A DNA stretch of 64,000 bases from NCBI GenBank assembly GCA_963693365.1, contig CAVNZM010000008.1, forward strand, positions 8,184,001 through 8,248,000. The letters are read 5' to 3'. The notes below the pieces were generated by a model, which worked only from the letters and a program-made list of their open reading frames with translations, was not told the origin of the DNA and did not search any database. Within the stretch, counting starts at the first letter, position 1, and each line of letters begins with the position of its first letter. The position numbers were made by a program, and so were the translations under genes. The stretch comes from Amoebidium appalachense (taxonomy: Eukaryota; Ichthyosporea). Positions 26,744 through 60,027 of the stretch are shown piece by piece.

Positions 26744-27499
26744 CGTATAGACCTACCTCATACGAAACTACCTCTTCCACACAAGTCAATAATACGAACT
26801 TCCCCCTCTTTTTACCTATATAGTAAACGAAACTTTTTGCCAATCAAATGTGTGCATTTATTATAAGATCAGATCATGAGATCAGCCCTGGGAAACTTTG
26901 CCCCGATGAGCCAGCAAAAGCCAAAAAAGGCTAATCCGGATGTGTGGGCCCGGCTGCTATCGCTGCAGTCACTCGGTGTGCGCTGGCACGTTTACAACTT
27001 GCCAAAAAAAAAAATTGTACCCCGGGCCTTTGATATTTATGTAGTCACTTTGTATGCCACACGTATACTGACCGGTATATATACCAGCCGGCGTTAGTCA
27101 GGCTAAAATATATTTTCGGTAGGATCGAATGGAACAGCTGAACTCTTTCAGTTTGAAGGGGGGGGGGGGGGGGGAGAGGAGTAAATATCAACTTCCCCCC
27201 TGGTGGTACCCCTCCCTCCCCCCCCCCCCCGGAGGGGGGAGGGACCCACCTAGCCGGGGGGGATGGTCTCCCCCCCCCCCCCTCCCCCTACCCCCCGGCA
27301 TGCGCGTGATTATGGCCGGCCTCTTTCCCACCCACCAAAGGTTGTATTCGTCACTTTTTTTCTTTCCTTCTCTTTCGGAGGAATTGCCTCCGTTTTGGCC
27401 ACTGATGCATATCCCAAGCCCCCCCCCTCCCCCTTCCCCCCCCCCCCCTCCCCCCCCACACACACACACATTCACGCACACACACACACAAACACACGC

Positions 27500-27542
<43 letters not shown>

Positions 27543-27613
27543 CGCGCACAAACACCCACACACACGTCCGTGCGCGCCCATACGCACACACGCACACACA
27601 CACACACACACAT

Positions 27614-27662
<49 letters not shown>

Positions 27663-27866
27663 CCCACCCGTTCGTGCCGGTGCTCTTCTTCTGCCGGATG
27701 CATTACTTAATCCCCTCTCCCTCTCTCCCCCTCCCCCTCTCCCCCCTGCCCCTCCCGTCCCACTCATCACCCCCCCCCCCCCTGCCCCCCCCTCCCTCAC
27801 GCTGCTCATTTACACAAGTACATGCATGTACACACGCGCACGCACACACGCACACCTACACCCCCC

Positions 27867-27897
<31 letters not shown>

Positions 27898-28242
27898 ACA
27901 CACGTACACACACATGCAACGGTCAACTATTTCTACGTTATTATGAATTATTGTGGGCAAGGTTATCATGCTCACTGTGCGGTGTTGGTGTGTTGCAGGG
28001 AATGTATGTGTGTGTGTGGTGTGGGTGAATGCATCTGCATGTTCATGTGTATGTCGGGTGCTCCTTGCTCAGTCAAAATTTTTGCACCTCGTGTGCGTGA
28101 GTGGTACGTGCGTGTGCAGGTACGTGTTCATTAAATACGTGTGAAAGTGTGCGCGTGTGTGTGCGCGCGCGGTGTGGTAACTGGAGACGAGTGGGAAAGG
28201 GGGGGGGGGGGGGAGGGGGGGGAAAGGGACCTAGGGGGGAGT

Positions 28243-28276
<34 letters not shown>

Positions 28277-28342
28277 AGGGGCGCCGAGGGGACCGGGAAG
28301 GAGGGGGAGCAGACTCCCGAGCATATCACCATACGGCATATA
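26744..28342. other. Repeat-rich gene-poor segment
   Basis: Poly-G (27160-27173), C-runs (27215-27300 and 27420-27460), (CA)n blocks (27461-27660 and 27840-27915), and a G-run of about 33 bases (28240-28274). No exon recognised other than the doubtful frame at 26876. Confidence 0.5.
26876..27097 (+). CDS. Short open frame of unknown function, possible first exon
   Basis: 73 codons starting MRSALGNFAPMSQQ, preceded by CTATATAG (about 26817) and GCCAATC (about 26839). The stretch PDVWARLLSLQSLG is faintly like the start of FHA domains in checkpoint kinases, but no further exon could be found downstream. It may be chance or a gene fragment. Confidence 0.2.
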   Translation: MRSALGNFAPMSQQKPKKANPDVWARLLSLQSLGVRWHVYNLPKKKIVPRAFDIYVVTLYATRILTGIYTSRR

Positions 28343-28507
28343 GCCTGAGTTTCAGGTGATCAAGGACTTCTATTAGTGAGCCTCGATGTTTGTGTTTTGG
28401 CATTGACAATGTAATACTATGTAAACCGCAGTGATAATAGTACTAATATATTATCAGGTTATCTGATATAAATAGTCAAATGATGGCAGCTTACGGGGGG
28501 TGGGTGG

Positions 28508-28541
<34 letters not shown>

Positions 28542-29626
28542 CCCCGGGGACCCACCCTTCTCAGGTGGGTGGTGGCCCCCCCCCCTCCCCCTGCTGGCCG
28601 GAGGGGTGGGTGGGTCCCCCCCCCCTCCCCCCCCCCCCTTCCCCCCCCCCCCAAAGTTACTACCCCCCTCCCCGTTTCAAGTTCAAGAATCCCTTGCATG
28701 GGCGCAACCAGAATCATTGCCAGTCACGTGGGCGAGCGAGCATAGTGCCCAATACTACATGTGCCACTTGAACAATACTGCAGCGTGGCATCATTATGGA
28801 CGGGTTTGTTGCACTGTGGCATCATGATCATGCGGCGCGCACGCACATGTACATGCATGGACATACATCAGGTGTACAGTCATCATATTGGTTGTGCACA
28901 TACACGTGCACACGTCTGCCTGCGCGATGCATATGGCACATATACAGGTGCCGGCGGCGAAATACTGCAGTTAGCAATTCTTTGGACTGGATGTTATTAG
29001 ACAGTCATCATTATTATTAGTATGCACACAGTATCTGCAGCCTGGCATACTTCTTTATTATAATTTAACAGATACAATACCATGATCAGCAGGTCTGCTG
29101 AATACCTACGTATACTATCTACTATGTTGTCGGTACTCTTTTGGTCTCACGTCGTGGATGTTAGAAAAGTGTATAAAACAACCAAATTTAGTAGGAATAT
29201 ATGAACGGAATCGACTTCGCTGTGGTCCTGCAGCCGCGCAGGCCTGTGTTATGTGGTATAGTAATCAGACAGCACTGAGGGTGTGTTCTTGATTCTGATC
29301 ATGAACCCCGGGGTTGGGGGGACTCCAGTTGTAGTTTTTATCTCCCCCCCACTCCCCCACCCCCCCTCCCCTCCCCTTTGAACAGGTGGTATGTTGGGTC
29401 CCCCTCCCCCTCAGCCCCCCCCCCCCCCCCCCTTCCCCCTCCTCCCAGGGCCCCACCCCCAGGCCACCATGCATATGACTATATTTTCAATTAGATAACC
29501 CGGTGATCATATAACAGTAGTGCTATGATTTAGCAGTGGTAACCGTTAACATCATAGTATATTCCAAAAACCGCCGCATTGGAGCCTAATGCTCGGACAG
29601 GAACTTTGATCACCTGAAACTCAGGC
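28343..29626. mobile_element. Segment bounded by a 21-bp perfect inverted repeat
   Basis: GCCTGAGTTTCAGGTGATCAA at 28343-28363 is matched by its reverse complement at 29606-29626. Each arm contains the palindrome CCTGA-GTT-TCAGG. No target duplication is evident and no transposase is encoded. The interior has GGTGGGTCC motifs around long C-runs. It may be a decayed terminal-inverted-repeat element. Confidence 0.5.
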
Positions 29627-30334
29627 GTGGCACCATACAGTCACAAGAGAGCAGCCCCCCCCCCCCCTCCCTTCCCTCCCTCCCTCCCCGGGGTCCCCTC
29701 ACTCCCTTCGCAGGCTTGGGAGGGACTCGCAACCAGTCTCCCCATGGCCATCGCGCGTACACACACAAACACATACTTTCACCGGATTTAATACCCAGGC
29801 GGGGGGCAGGGGGTGGGGGGTGGGGGGTGGGGGGGACGGTGCTGCTGATGGGAGGGGGAGGAGGGGGGGGGGGGGGGGGGGAGGGGGAATAGTTACCAGT
29901 ACCACCCCTCAAAGAAGGGGGGGGGGGGGGGGGGGGGGGGAGGGGGGGACGTCGAGAATTACTACTCCCCCCCCCCCCCCCCTCCCCCCTCGCCCCTCCA
30001 TCGTGGCACATTTCAAATTTAAAAATCCCATGGCATGTATTCCAGCATCGGGCCGCGGTACCCCATCTAATTGGAAAACGTGAACACACAAGCCTGGCTG
30101 GAAGCTTGCTGCGTTATTAGTATTTCATAGAAGTCAGGCTACCCTTGCACAGTCGTTGGATATCCGGCGAAGCTATCTCAGCGACTATCTCGTTGTGTCT
30201 ATGGCAACTGTATTCTATATCCAATCTTAGCCCTGTCTGATGCCCCGATCGCAATAAAATCCATTATAAAAAATAAAAAAATCCTGCGATCACTCAACCC
30301 AGATCGAAACAAAATCCATTATAAAATTTTTTTT
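29627..30334. other. Gene-poor segment downstream of the LPMO gene
   Basis: C-runs (29656-29670 and 29969-29985), G-runs (29860-29880 and 29919-29940), then unique AT-richer sequence with two copies of AAAATCCATTATAAAA (about 30256 and 30310). Nothing coding seen. Confidence 0.5.
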
Positions 30335-34265
<3,931 letters not shown>

Positions 34266-34334
34266 TTTCGAGCAATCACTCCCGCGAAGTCTTCACGACC
34301 AGCACACACGAATGAGCGCCGTTCTTAGCACCTT

Positions 34335-34445
34335 GGGTCCTTTTATGTTTCACGTTTTGTGCCCTCTTCCTCTCAGTAAAGCATGAATGATTGGGTGTTT
34401 ACCGACGCAGGGCAGCCCCACCAATGGATAGGCCTGACCACTGTG
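34335..34445 (-). promoter_or_regulatory. Putative LPMO promoter (CCAAT box and TATA-like element)
   Basis: On the minus strand a CATAAAAGG element (34341-34348) lies about 75 bp upstream of the ATG at 34265. CCAATC (about 34389-34395) and CCATTGG (about 34421) lie further upstream. The layout resembles the DDX52 start region. Confidence 0.4.
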
Positions 34446-34597
34446 CCCGCCGCAACCGAGAGCTCACTGAGCAGCATGGAAACCATAGAGACATTCCTTT
34501 GCAGATCCAAAGATCCATCCCCCCCCCCCCTCCACCATGGCACACACAAAAACACACACTCACACGCACACACAGACAGACACACACACACACGTGA

Positions 34598-35719
<1,122 letters not shown>

Positions 35720-36759
35720 AACCATACGAATATGGTTTACCCCTTCTCGCCGCTTGGATCAAGAAAGAGAGAACTAGAGCGCGTAAACCCTTGGCAAATT
35801 TCCCTGAAGCAGAAGTTGCCTCCTTTCTATCTAACAACTGTTGCAAACCTGGGCCTGTAACGCTCTCGATATATGGTCTGGTCCCAATAGCTGCTAGAGT
35901 ATCCCATCTCGCGCTGAAATTCAATAAGCACATAAGCCGCCTTAAAGAAGTATTTGCCCTCCCACCCTCTCTTCTCTGTCCGACCTGTCCCCTCCTCACC
36001 TCTCCCCTCTTTCCTTCCCTCTCTCTCTCCTTCTCCCCCGGGCACAAATACAAATAAACCCCGCAAAAGTGGGCGTGTGATTTTGGACTGCCACTTACTT
36101 ATTAGACATGTACATATTCACAAAATAATTACGCAATATAACAAATGGAAAAAGATACCACACGACACTAGACCCGATGAAAGCAGACACCTTGAAAAAC
36201 TAAGCCTTATCTCTCTTTTTATATATAATATTAATGGCCGCCTTAACCATATTGCCAAGTATACGGCACTCGCAAATGTATAACACCTAAATACATATTA
36301 CCTTCCTGTAGAACTGGTCTTTCTCTAGCTGATGGCATTATTGATCAATTACCACGCTTTTACTCAGTACACGTGCTATACAGTGGAGATCTAATAAGTA
36401 TAATAATAAGGTGGCATCGTTTGCATGCCCAAACAACACACACACACACCAGTTTAAACGGTCATGTATCGCCAAATGTAGTTTGATAGACCACATAATA
36501 CCGCAACACACACACGTCACATTTACAACAGACACCCAGAAAGATAGCCTACCTGAAAATTACAACATCCTTGATTTTATACTGGACCTGTGTGATCGGC
36601 TCGCCGCCGGGGGCTCGTTGGCCGTTGGTATGCGGTGAAATTCCTCGTATCAGTTCAACGATCTGTGTGATTAGACCTGGCCGGGCCCATCGCCACCCCG
36701 ACGAGCCTGTCGGCCATAAAATGAGGTGTCGAATGTCGATTTCCATCCCGTCAGGGCTT

Positions 36760-36969
36760 GTGACGTAGATATACATCGAGTCACCCCAGACACGGAAGCC
36801 CCCCAGATCAATAAACATCACGATGTAAATGGGGCTTCCGGGACCTGGCGTCCTCAGTCTTTTCCTTGTCCAAAACATATTTCTTGTCAACGAAAGCTGT
36901 GACCATCCGTCCCCCATCCGACTTTCATCCGTGTTCAAATTCATGTTCCCATCACATTTCGATGTCGCA
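36760..36969 (-). repeat. T2 internal direct repeat, copy a (210 bp, open frame)
   Basis: Nearly identical to 37846-38055. On the minus strand both encode NLNTDESRMGDGWSQLSL and GSPIYIVMFIDLGGFRVWG. In copy a the frame continues to the left end of T2 (177 codons from 37082). Family unknown; it could be a captured gene piece or a remnant of the element's own protein. Confidence 0.8.
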
Positions 36970-37845
36970 TGGTAGCAGAAAAGGAAGGTCTCCCTCGGGG
37001 GTAACCAGGTAAACACGCTTCCACACGCGCGCTCTGCTAGCATGGTACGATAGCTCATTTTTACGGACATCCGGATGGTCACAGCAGTCCACGGATAACT
37101 ACGGATACACGAGGATGCATTTGCTTACTTATTCGGACGTCGCCCCGCAATGAGGCCTTTTTTTTTTTGGAACAGCCATATCATTTTTTATATTGTAGCA
37201 CACACAACCCGGTTTTCGCACCAGCCCATTTCTCAATGAGCACATCATCTTTTCCCATTCTCCACACACGACCACACAGTGATCGGCAAGTTTTGGTCCT
37301 GATACTTTGTGCGTATAAGCAAAGCACGAGAAGCGCCACCCCCGTGTGCTGCTAATCCCGCATAATGGGTGCCGGCCAGACACTAAGCCCAGCACACGTT
37401 TGCCGGAGGGTGTGAGTCTCGGACTTTGCTTATGCCCACACGGTGGTTAAGATCACTACCTGACGATCACTAGAGTCGTGTGTTTTCCTTCAGTCTGAAC
37501 AGCGAACAGCCGTCGTTTGCGCAAACTACGTGTATATACCCAATCACGATATATTTCAACATGTACATCCGGAAGATCTATGTCTGCTTCTCGCTCTTGC
37601 TCGCCTCTGCTTACATGTTTTGTTTTTATGTTTTGTACCCACGTGAGGTCATCCTCAGAGGCACTGCAGCCCGCCCACGTGTGGTTAGTAGGTGATGGCT
37701 TGGAGGTTTGCCTGTCCCTGACATATACACTGTGACGCCCCCCCCTACCCCTAGTATGCATCCACATGCTTATATGTTTGCATCCACGTACTAGCCTTAT
37801 CCATGTGTGAGGACACACACTATCCTTCTCTTGTGCGCTTAACAT

Positions 37846-38055
37846 GTGACGTAGATATACATCGAGTCACCCCAGACACGGAAGCCCCCCAGATCAATAA
37901 ACATCACGATGTAAATGGGGCTTCCGGGACCTAACGTCCTCAGTCTTTTCCTTGTCCAAAACATATTTCTTGTCAACGAAAGCTGTGACCATCCGTCCCC
38001 CATCCGACTTTCATCCGTGTTCAAATTCATGTTCCCATCACATTTCGATGTCGCA
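37846..38055 (-). repeat. T2 internal direct repeat, copy b (210 bp)
   Basis: Same length as copy a, differing at a few bases (for example CCTAACG versus CCTGGCG). The frame stops at its left edge (VTC, then stop). Confidence 0.8.
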
Positions 38056-38218
38056 GGCTCGTCGCCAGTTAACGCTGATTGGCTAAAAGCTTTGGCGCGC
38101 TTAACATTGATTGGCTGTTTTTGGCGGCAGAGTTCACGCAGCCTTCATAAAGCAGCGACGCTGGCGGTTGAGGTCAGTTTGCATCGCCCGTTTTTCCAAA
38201 TAACACGACACCGCAAAC

Positions 38219-38314
38219 ATGAGTCAGCCTCAGTACACTGCACCCCAGCTTCGTGCCATTACCCGTCAAAAACCACAGTCCCACCAAACTCTTCAGACAC
38301 CCAAGCTGCCCTAG
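38219..38314 (+). CDS. Short gene-like frame inside T2, unknown
   Basis: 31 codons starting MSQPQYTAPQLRAITRQ. It is preceded by two inverted CCAAT boxes (GATTGGC at 38077 and 38109) and CATAAAG at 38146, the same layout as other promoters in this window. It may be a captured promoter and first exon, or chance. Confidence 0.2.
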   Translation: MSQPQYTAPQLRAITRQKPQSHQTLQTPKLP

Positions 38315-38813
38315 CTATGGAAACCAAGGCCTGAGAGTTCTGTAAAGCCATGTTATAGCCGGCATTTACCAGAGCCGTAACAAACCCTTCCAACAACAGC
38401 AAACATGATTGAGCAGCTGATGTTATAAACAGCATGTACAGCTTTACAAGCTCTTCTTCTGAGGGTGGCCACATTTTCTACTAATTTCTCGCCCACTTCG
38501 AAAGATACTGAGAAAAAAACTGAAAAAACTGAGACAAAAGAAAAGCTGAAAATAGAAAAAACGTTCCCGAAAATGTGGCAGGCCCGGCTGGGTCGCCGAG
38601 CTTGACCGGCCCGTGGCTCACGCATCTGTCCTGCCGACAGGCTGGGCGGAGGCGCCGCCGGGCCCATCGACATCTGGCCCGGGCAGCGGGCTGATCACAC
38701 AGGTCCACTAAACACGCGTAACTACGTGACCTGTTTATTAGATGTATTGATTGGCTTGAGAAACACATCACTAGAAAATCCTAGCGCACGCACGCACACG
38801 CACACGCACACGC

Positions 38814-38915
<102 letters not shown>

Positions 38916-38949
38916 ACACAACCAGCTGATACCGAGTGTCCCAGGGGAG

Positions 38950-39001
<52 letters not shown>
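38950..39001 (+). repeat. Poly-C tract, 52 bases, within Rep-A
   Basis: Part of the Rep-A 3' region, between GGGAG and an A-rich run. Other Rep-A copies have fewer or no C here and mostly A, so the tract is unstable between copies. Confidence 0.9.
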
Positions 39002-39011
<10 letters not shown>

Positions 39012-39069
39012 AAAGAAAAAAAACAAAACAAAAAAAACAAAAACAAAAAAAACGGGGAACCCCAACTAA

Positions 39070-41150
39070 TTGATTTATGTCGCGTTTTACCTCTTTCCCT
39101 ACGGGTGTCTGCTACACTAGCTGGCAATGTGAACACTTTAGACTTTTTGTTGAATTCTTGTTGGTCGTCACACTGAGTCTTTATATGATTTTCGTAAGAA
39201 GGTATCGCAGGGGGTCATTAACGACTTTCGTCCCGTCACACTTACCAATGTTTTTCGTCGGCTCTTCGAGGGTTGCATGCTTCGCGCGTTTAACACCGAC
39301 GATTCTTTAAACGCCGTGTTCCGTCTTTCTTCCCTTCAAGGGGGCTTTCGTCATGCCTATTCGTGTTATACTCACAGTCTGTTACTCCATGAATCCATTA
39401 CTTCTGGCTCTCCACACGTTGTCTTCATCGACCTTAAGAACGCCTACGACACCGTACCCACTGGTTTGTTATGGCATAAGCTGGCTATGCGGGGCTTACC
39501 AGCCCCCTTTGGCCGTCTTCTGCAAGCGGTGTTCGATACCACTCGCGGACGAGCGGCGGTCAATGGAACATTAACACCCGGTTTTTCCCGTTCCCGGGGT
39601 CTTCTTCAGGGGTCCCTCCTGAGTCCGTTGTTGTTTGACGTTTTCATTGACGATTTAGCCTGCGCCCTCGAACCCTTTGGCCAACTGCATACCCGCCGTG
39701 TACCGGGTCTCCTTTTTGCGGACGATATTGTTCTTTGTTCCTTAACCGAAGATGTCATGCACCAGATGCTTCGTCAGGTGGATCAATGGTGCACCGAGAA
39801 TCTCATGTCAGTCGGAATTGCAAAGTGTGCTACTTTTTCGAAGAACACTTCCTTTCGATTGGCCGGCCTTCCTATTCCTGTTCAGAGCACCTATGACTAT
39901 TTGGGTATTCCTTTTACTGCACGGGGTATTGATTTCCGCAAGCTCCTCACGGCACGGATCACTCGTGCGAAGGGTAAGCTTCACATCGTGTCAAATATGT
40001 TTCAACAGGAGTCTGTGATCCATCCTGCGAACCTTCTTCTCTACTATAAAACTTTTTTACGGCCGACTTTCGAATATGGGCTTCCGCTATTGGCCTGCGC
40101 CCCACCTCGCGAGGCGGCAATGGCGCTGAAAGAGTTCGACGATTTTCAGGGTACTGCGCTACGCACTTTGTTTCGTACTCGGTTTGTGCCTCCCTTAATC
40201 AGTATGTTTGGATTGTCGTCTGCTGTTTGTCGTATGGAGGAATTGTCTCTTCGTTTTTGTTTTCATTTAGTTAGGCTACCTGATGGTCACCCTGAGGCTC
40301 TTTATGCTTTCTTTCCCCCCCCTCCCTCCATCCCTCTTCCCCCCCGATTCACCAACGCTACTTCTGAATGTCCTCAGCCTACCCTCTTTCCACCTGATTC
40401 TTCCTCTCGCTATCTCACTCCCTCTTTCTTTTCTCTTCCTGTTTTTTCTGCCTTTTCGCATTATTACCATACGCAGTATAAGTTTCTTTCTCGTTCTGAT
40501 AGAGAAATCAAAGGTAAAACTCAGTCGGCATGTGTTATGTTCCTTAGGAAACACCGTACTGATCATTATCGCTTTTTGGGAGCTTTGGCAGGATACATTT
40601 CTCCTGCTGTACGTATGGATACCACCCTAGTAGATAAGTCTGTATGGTGCTCTGATGTTGATATTGCCTGGGAAGTTGTGCAGTGGCGCTGTAATTCTTG
40701 TTTTCATCGCCGCTGGTGCCACTTTTGTGCTGACCTTTTTAATCGCAAGCATGTTGATAGGTGTGAATTTTTATGTCGCGTTTTACCTCTTTCCCTCCGG
40801 GTATCTGCTACACTAGCTGGCAATGTGAACACTTTAGACTTTTTGTTGAATTCTGTTGGTCGTCACATTGAGTATTTATATGATTTTCACACAGTGTTCA
40901 GGTATCTCAGTATGCACTTGTTACTGGATAACTCGTGAAGTTTTTATTGTCTTCTCCGTATGCCGTGCATACTTGCATATCTTTCCGTTGAATAAATCCA
41001 GTCAAAAGAAAGAATTTTCACACAGTGTTCAGGTATCTCAGTATGCACTTGTTACTGGATAACTCGTGAAGTTTTTATTGTCTTCTCAGTCTGCCGTGCA
41101 TACTTGCATATCTTTCCGTCGAATAAATCCAGTCAAAAGAGGAAATTTTT
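39070..41150 (+). mobile_element. LINE-B non-LTR retrotransposon, 5'-incomplete
   Basis: Inserted in the Rep-A 3' region after AATTGATTT. 39075-39193 is a misplaced copy of the element's own 3' coding region (compare 40773-40890). Reverse-transcriptase sequence follows at once, without an endonuclease domain. The tail carries two AATAAATCC signals in a 131-bp tandem duplication (units from 40884 and 41015). A second, truncated copy lies at 60251-60680. Confidence 0.88.
39194..40938 (+). CDS. LINE-B reverse transcriptase ORF, 5'-truncated
   Basis: First Met at 39277, but family sequence (NDFRPVTLTNVFRRLFEG) is readable upstream from about 39200, so the true start is lost. Reverse-transcriptase motifs in order: GGFRHAYS, VVFIDLKNAYDTV, QGSLLSPLLFDVFIDDL, LLFADDIVL (catalytic Asp pair, about 39713-39729), YDYLGIPF, FEYGLPLLA. 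A C-terminal Cys/His segment CNSCFHRRWCHFCADLFNRK (about 40690-40750) resembles the zinc-knuckle region of LINE ORF2 proteins. About 550 codons remain open to the TGA. It would copy RNA to DNA at the target site, but without an endonuclease it is probably inactive alone. Clade not assigned. Confidence 0.92.
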
Positions 41151-41376
41151 TCTTCTTCTTAGTCTTTATGGTGTCTCGTAGAGAAAGTAAACCCTGATAT
41201 ATAGTCATCACCCGACATCTACGTACGCGTCATGATATACCGCTGAGGGGATATTCCGAGCAAAAAACCCCCCCCCATACCTGAGACTGGTCTCTCTTTG
41301 CCTCGAGTAAACAGCGCAAACCCCCAACCATACATATATGGGCATGTTGCGTAACAGTCATTCCCGCACCAAGAGG

Positions 41377-41641
41377 TCGTTGATTGGCTAAAACTGCACC
41401 AGCGAATTCCTCCAAATGAATGCACGTGCACTGCACACAAGACGTGCACATGTACAGTGCACACCCGTCACACTGTGCGTGATTTCGTAACTGGGTGGGG
41501 CCTGTGAGACTCAATTGGTACAATGCCTTTGAGACTTTTTATATAATAGAACCAAAATTATTTCTTGGCCTTTTTTTGGTAACAGCACCAGAATAACAGC
41601 AGTCCTCTTTTCTTGCCGCTGATCCCTGTAACTGTGCGAAG
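41377..41641 (+). promoter_or_regulatory. Putative DDX52 promoter (inverted CCAAT box and TATA-like element)
   Basis: GATTGGC (inverted CCAAT) lies at about 41380, and TTATATAAT at about 41539-41547 lies roughly 100 bp before the ATG. The interval is free of simple repeats. It begins about 40 bp after the nested transposon cluster. Assignment rests on motif and position only. Confidence 0.4.
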
Positions 41642-57632
<15,991 letters not shown>

Positions 57633-57849
57633 ATCCAATCTTCTTAGCAGCCCTTTGGTTGTTCTGTTGGATGGACTTGCTGGCTTCTGCTTTCGAAGTT
57701 ATCACCTTTTTTTGCAAATTTCCGTGTTGTCTCCGCCTCCCTTTCTCTCTTCAGACTCTTCAACCCAGTCGGGATCTGAGGCATATGGCTGGTTGTTGTC
57801 TTTTTCATTTTCTTTTCTCTCTCTCTCTTTCTTTCCTTCTTCTTTTTTT

Positions 57850-57880
<31 letters not shown>

Positions 57881-57964
57881 GGATTTGTGAAGGAAAGGGG
57901 GATCCAAAAGATTTCCTCTCTCCCCCCTACCCAATGTCCAACCCACCCACCCCGTCCCGCCACA

Positions 57965-58002
<38 letters not shown>

Positions 58003-58098
58003 ACACAGCGTGTCCACCCGTGCACACATGTACACAGGCACACACACCCACACCCACCCACCCCACACACACGCACACACGCACGCACCACACGCACA

Positions 58099-58147
<49 letters not shown>

Positions 58148-58156
58148 ATTCACGCG

Positions 58157-58211
<55 letters not shown>

Positions 58212-58973
58212 CACAAACATTCGAGTATCCTCCTGTTTCTGCCCCGGCCGCTCTTTCTCTTGTTCTTAAAGACACGTCCCTATCCTTCTGGTAGAACAGT
58301 ATGAATAGCTAGTTACCAATTTGCACGTGAAATTCAATCTACTAGTGAGTCGAGCCATTCAAATCCATCATGTCGTCACGTCGGGCCAGGGTAGGATCCG
58401 TGCTGACACAAACTCTTGTTGTCAGTTTACCTCCGAGCATGTTCTTGTATACTACGTAGTAGACCCCGGGATTTTTTGTACTTGCACTAACTAATAAAAT
58501 CTAATATTCGGGCACGCATAAGTCAGAACATATTGCACACAACGATGCCACCACAAGCTATTTATCTAACATGTATGTAGATACCGTAGATGATGTGTAC
58601 CCTATTAGAATCATCCCCCCCCCCCCCCCCCCCCCCCCCAACACACACACACACACACACACACATAGTGTACATACATTACACACACATCATGTGACTG
58701 TGCAAGCTGAGCTAAATATAGCTCAAGATCAGTGATAAGATGGCTGGGCACTTATTGGCCAATCACAAATTGAACCGTTGTAGGGCTGTGATTGGTTTTG
58801 GGTTTCACACTATGGAATAGCTGAGTCATAGGCTACCAACTATATTGTACGATGACTACTTTAGAAAAGTAATCAAAACAATGCAAAGAAAAATCAATGC
58901 GCTCAAAAAAAAAATAAAAAAAATCCAACCTTCTTGTTCATTCATTTCTGTTTTTAGCTTTCAATGCTGATAA
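57633..58973. other. Intergenic segment downstream of DDX52
   Basis: G-run at 57860-57882, (CA)n blocks at 57965-58002 and 58095-58208, a C-run at 58616-58639, then AT-rich unique sequence with CCAAT-type motifs near 58760-58800 and an A-rich stretch at 58905. No exon recognised. Confidence 0.5.
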
Positions 58974-58984
58974 GTTTACCCCTT

Positions 58985-59888
58985 CTCGCCGCTTGGATCA
59001 AGAAAGAGAGAGCTAGGGCGCTTAAACCCTTGGCAAATTTCCTTGAAGCAGAAGTTGCCTCCTTTCTATCTAACAACTGTTATAAACCTGGGCCTGTAAA
59101 GCTCTCGATATATGGTCTGGTCCCAATAGCTGCTAGAGTATCCTATCTCGCGCTGAAATTCAATAAGCACATAAGTCGCTAGCGCTTAAAGAAGTATTTG
59201 CCCTCCCACCCTATCTTCTCTATCCGACCTGTCCCCTCCTCACCTCTCCCCTCTTTCCTTCCCTCTCTCTCCCGTTCTCCCCTGGGCACAAATACAAATA
59301 AACCCCGCAAAAGTGTGTGTGTGACTTTGGACTGCCACTTACTTATTAAACATGTACACAATCGTCAAGATAATCACGCAATATAACAAATGGAAAAAGA
59401 TACCACACGACACTAGACCCGATGAAAGCATACACCTTGAAAAACTAAGCCTTATGTCTCGTTTTATATATACTGACCGCCTCAACCATATTGCCAAATA
59501 TGGCACTCGCAAATGTATAACACCTAAATACATATTACCTTCCTGTAGAACTGGTCTTTCTCTAGCTGATGGTATTATTGATCAATTACCACGCGTACGC
59601 TTTTACTGTACACGTGCTATACAGTGGAGATCTAATAAGTATAAGGTGGCATCGTTTGCATGCCCAAACAACACACACACACCAGTTTAAACGGTCATGT
59701 ATCGCCAAATGTAGTTTGATAGACCACATAATACTGCAACACACACACGTCACGTTCATAACAGACACCCAGAAAGATAGCCTACCTGTAAATTACAACA
59801 TCCTCGATTTTATACTAAACACGCGTAACTACGACCTGTTTATTAGATGTATTGATTGGCTTGAGAAACACATCACTACAAAATTCTA

Positions 59889-59962
<74 letters not shown>

Positions 59963-59996
59963 CCAGCTGATACCGAGCGTCCCATGGGAGCCCCCC

Positions 59997-60027
<31 letters not shown>

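Larger units (their letters stand above)
36584..38706. mobile_element. T2: 2.1-kb terminal-inverted-repeat element inside Rep-A
   Basis: Left end GGACCTGTGTGATCGGCTCG and right end (reverse complement) GGACCTGTGTGATCAGCCCG match at 14 consecutive bases, then imperfectly to about 30. ACT on both sides (36581-36583 and 38707-38709) fits a 3-bp target duplication, since uninterrupted Rep-A reads TTATACTAAAC there. It contains a 210-bp direct repeat and a short gene-like start at 38219. No transposase recognised. Confidence 0.85.
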
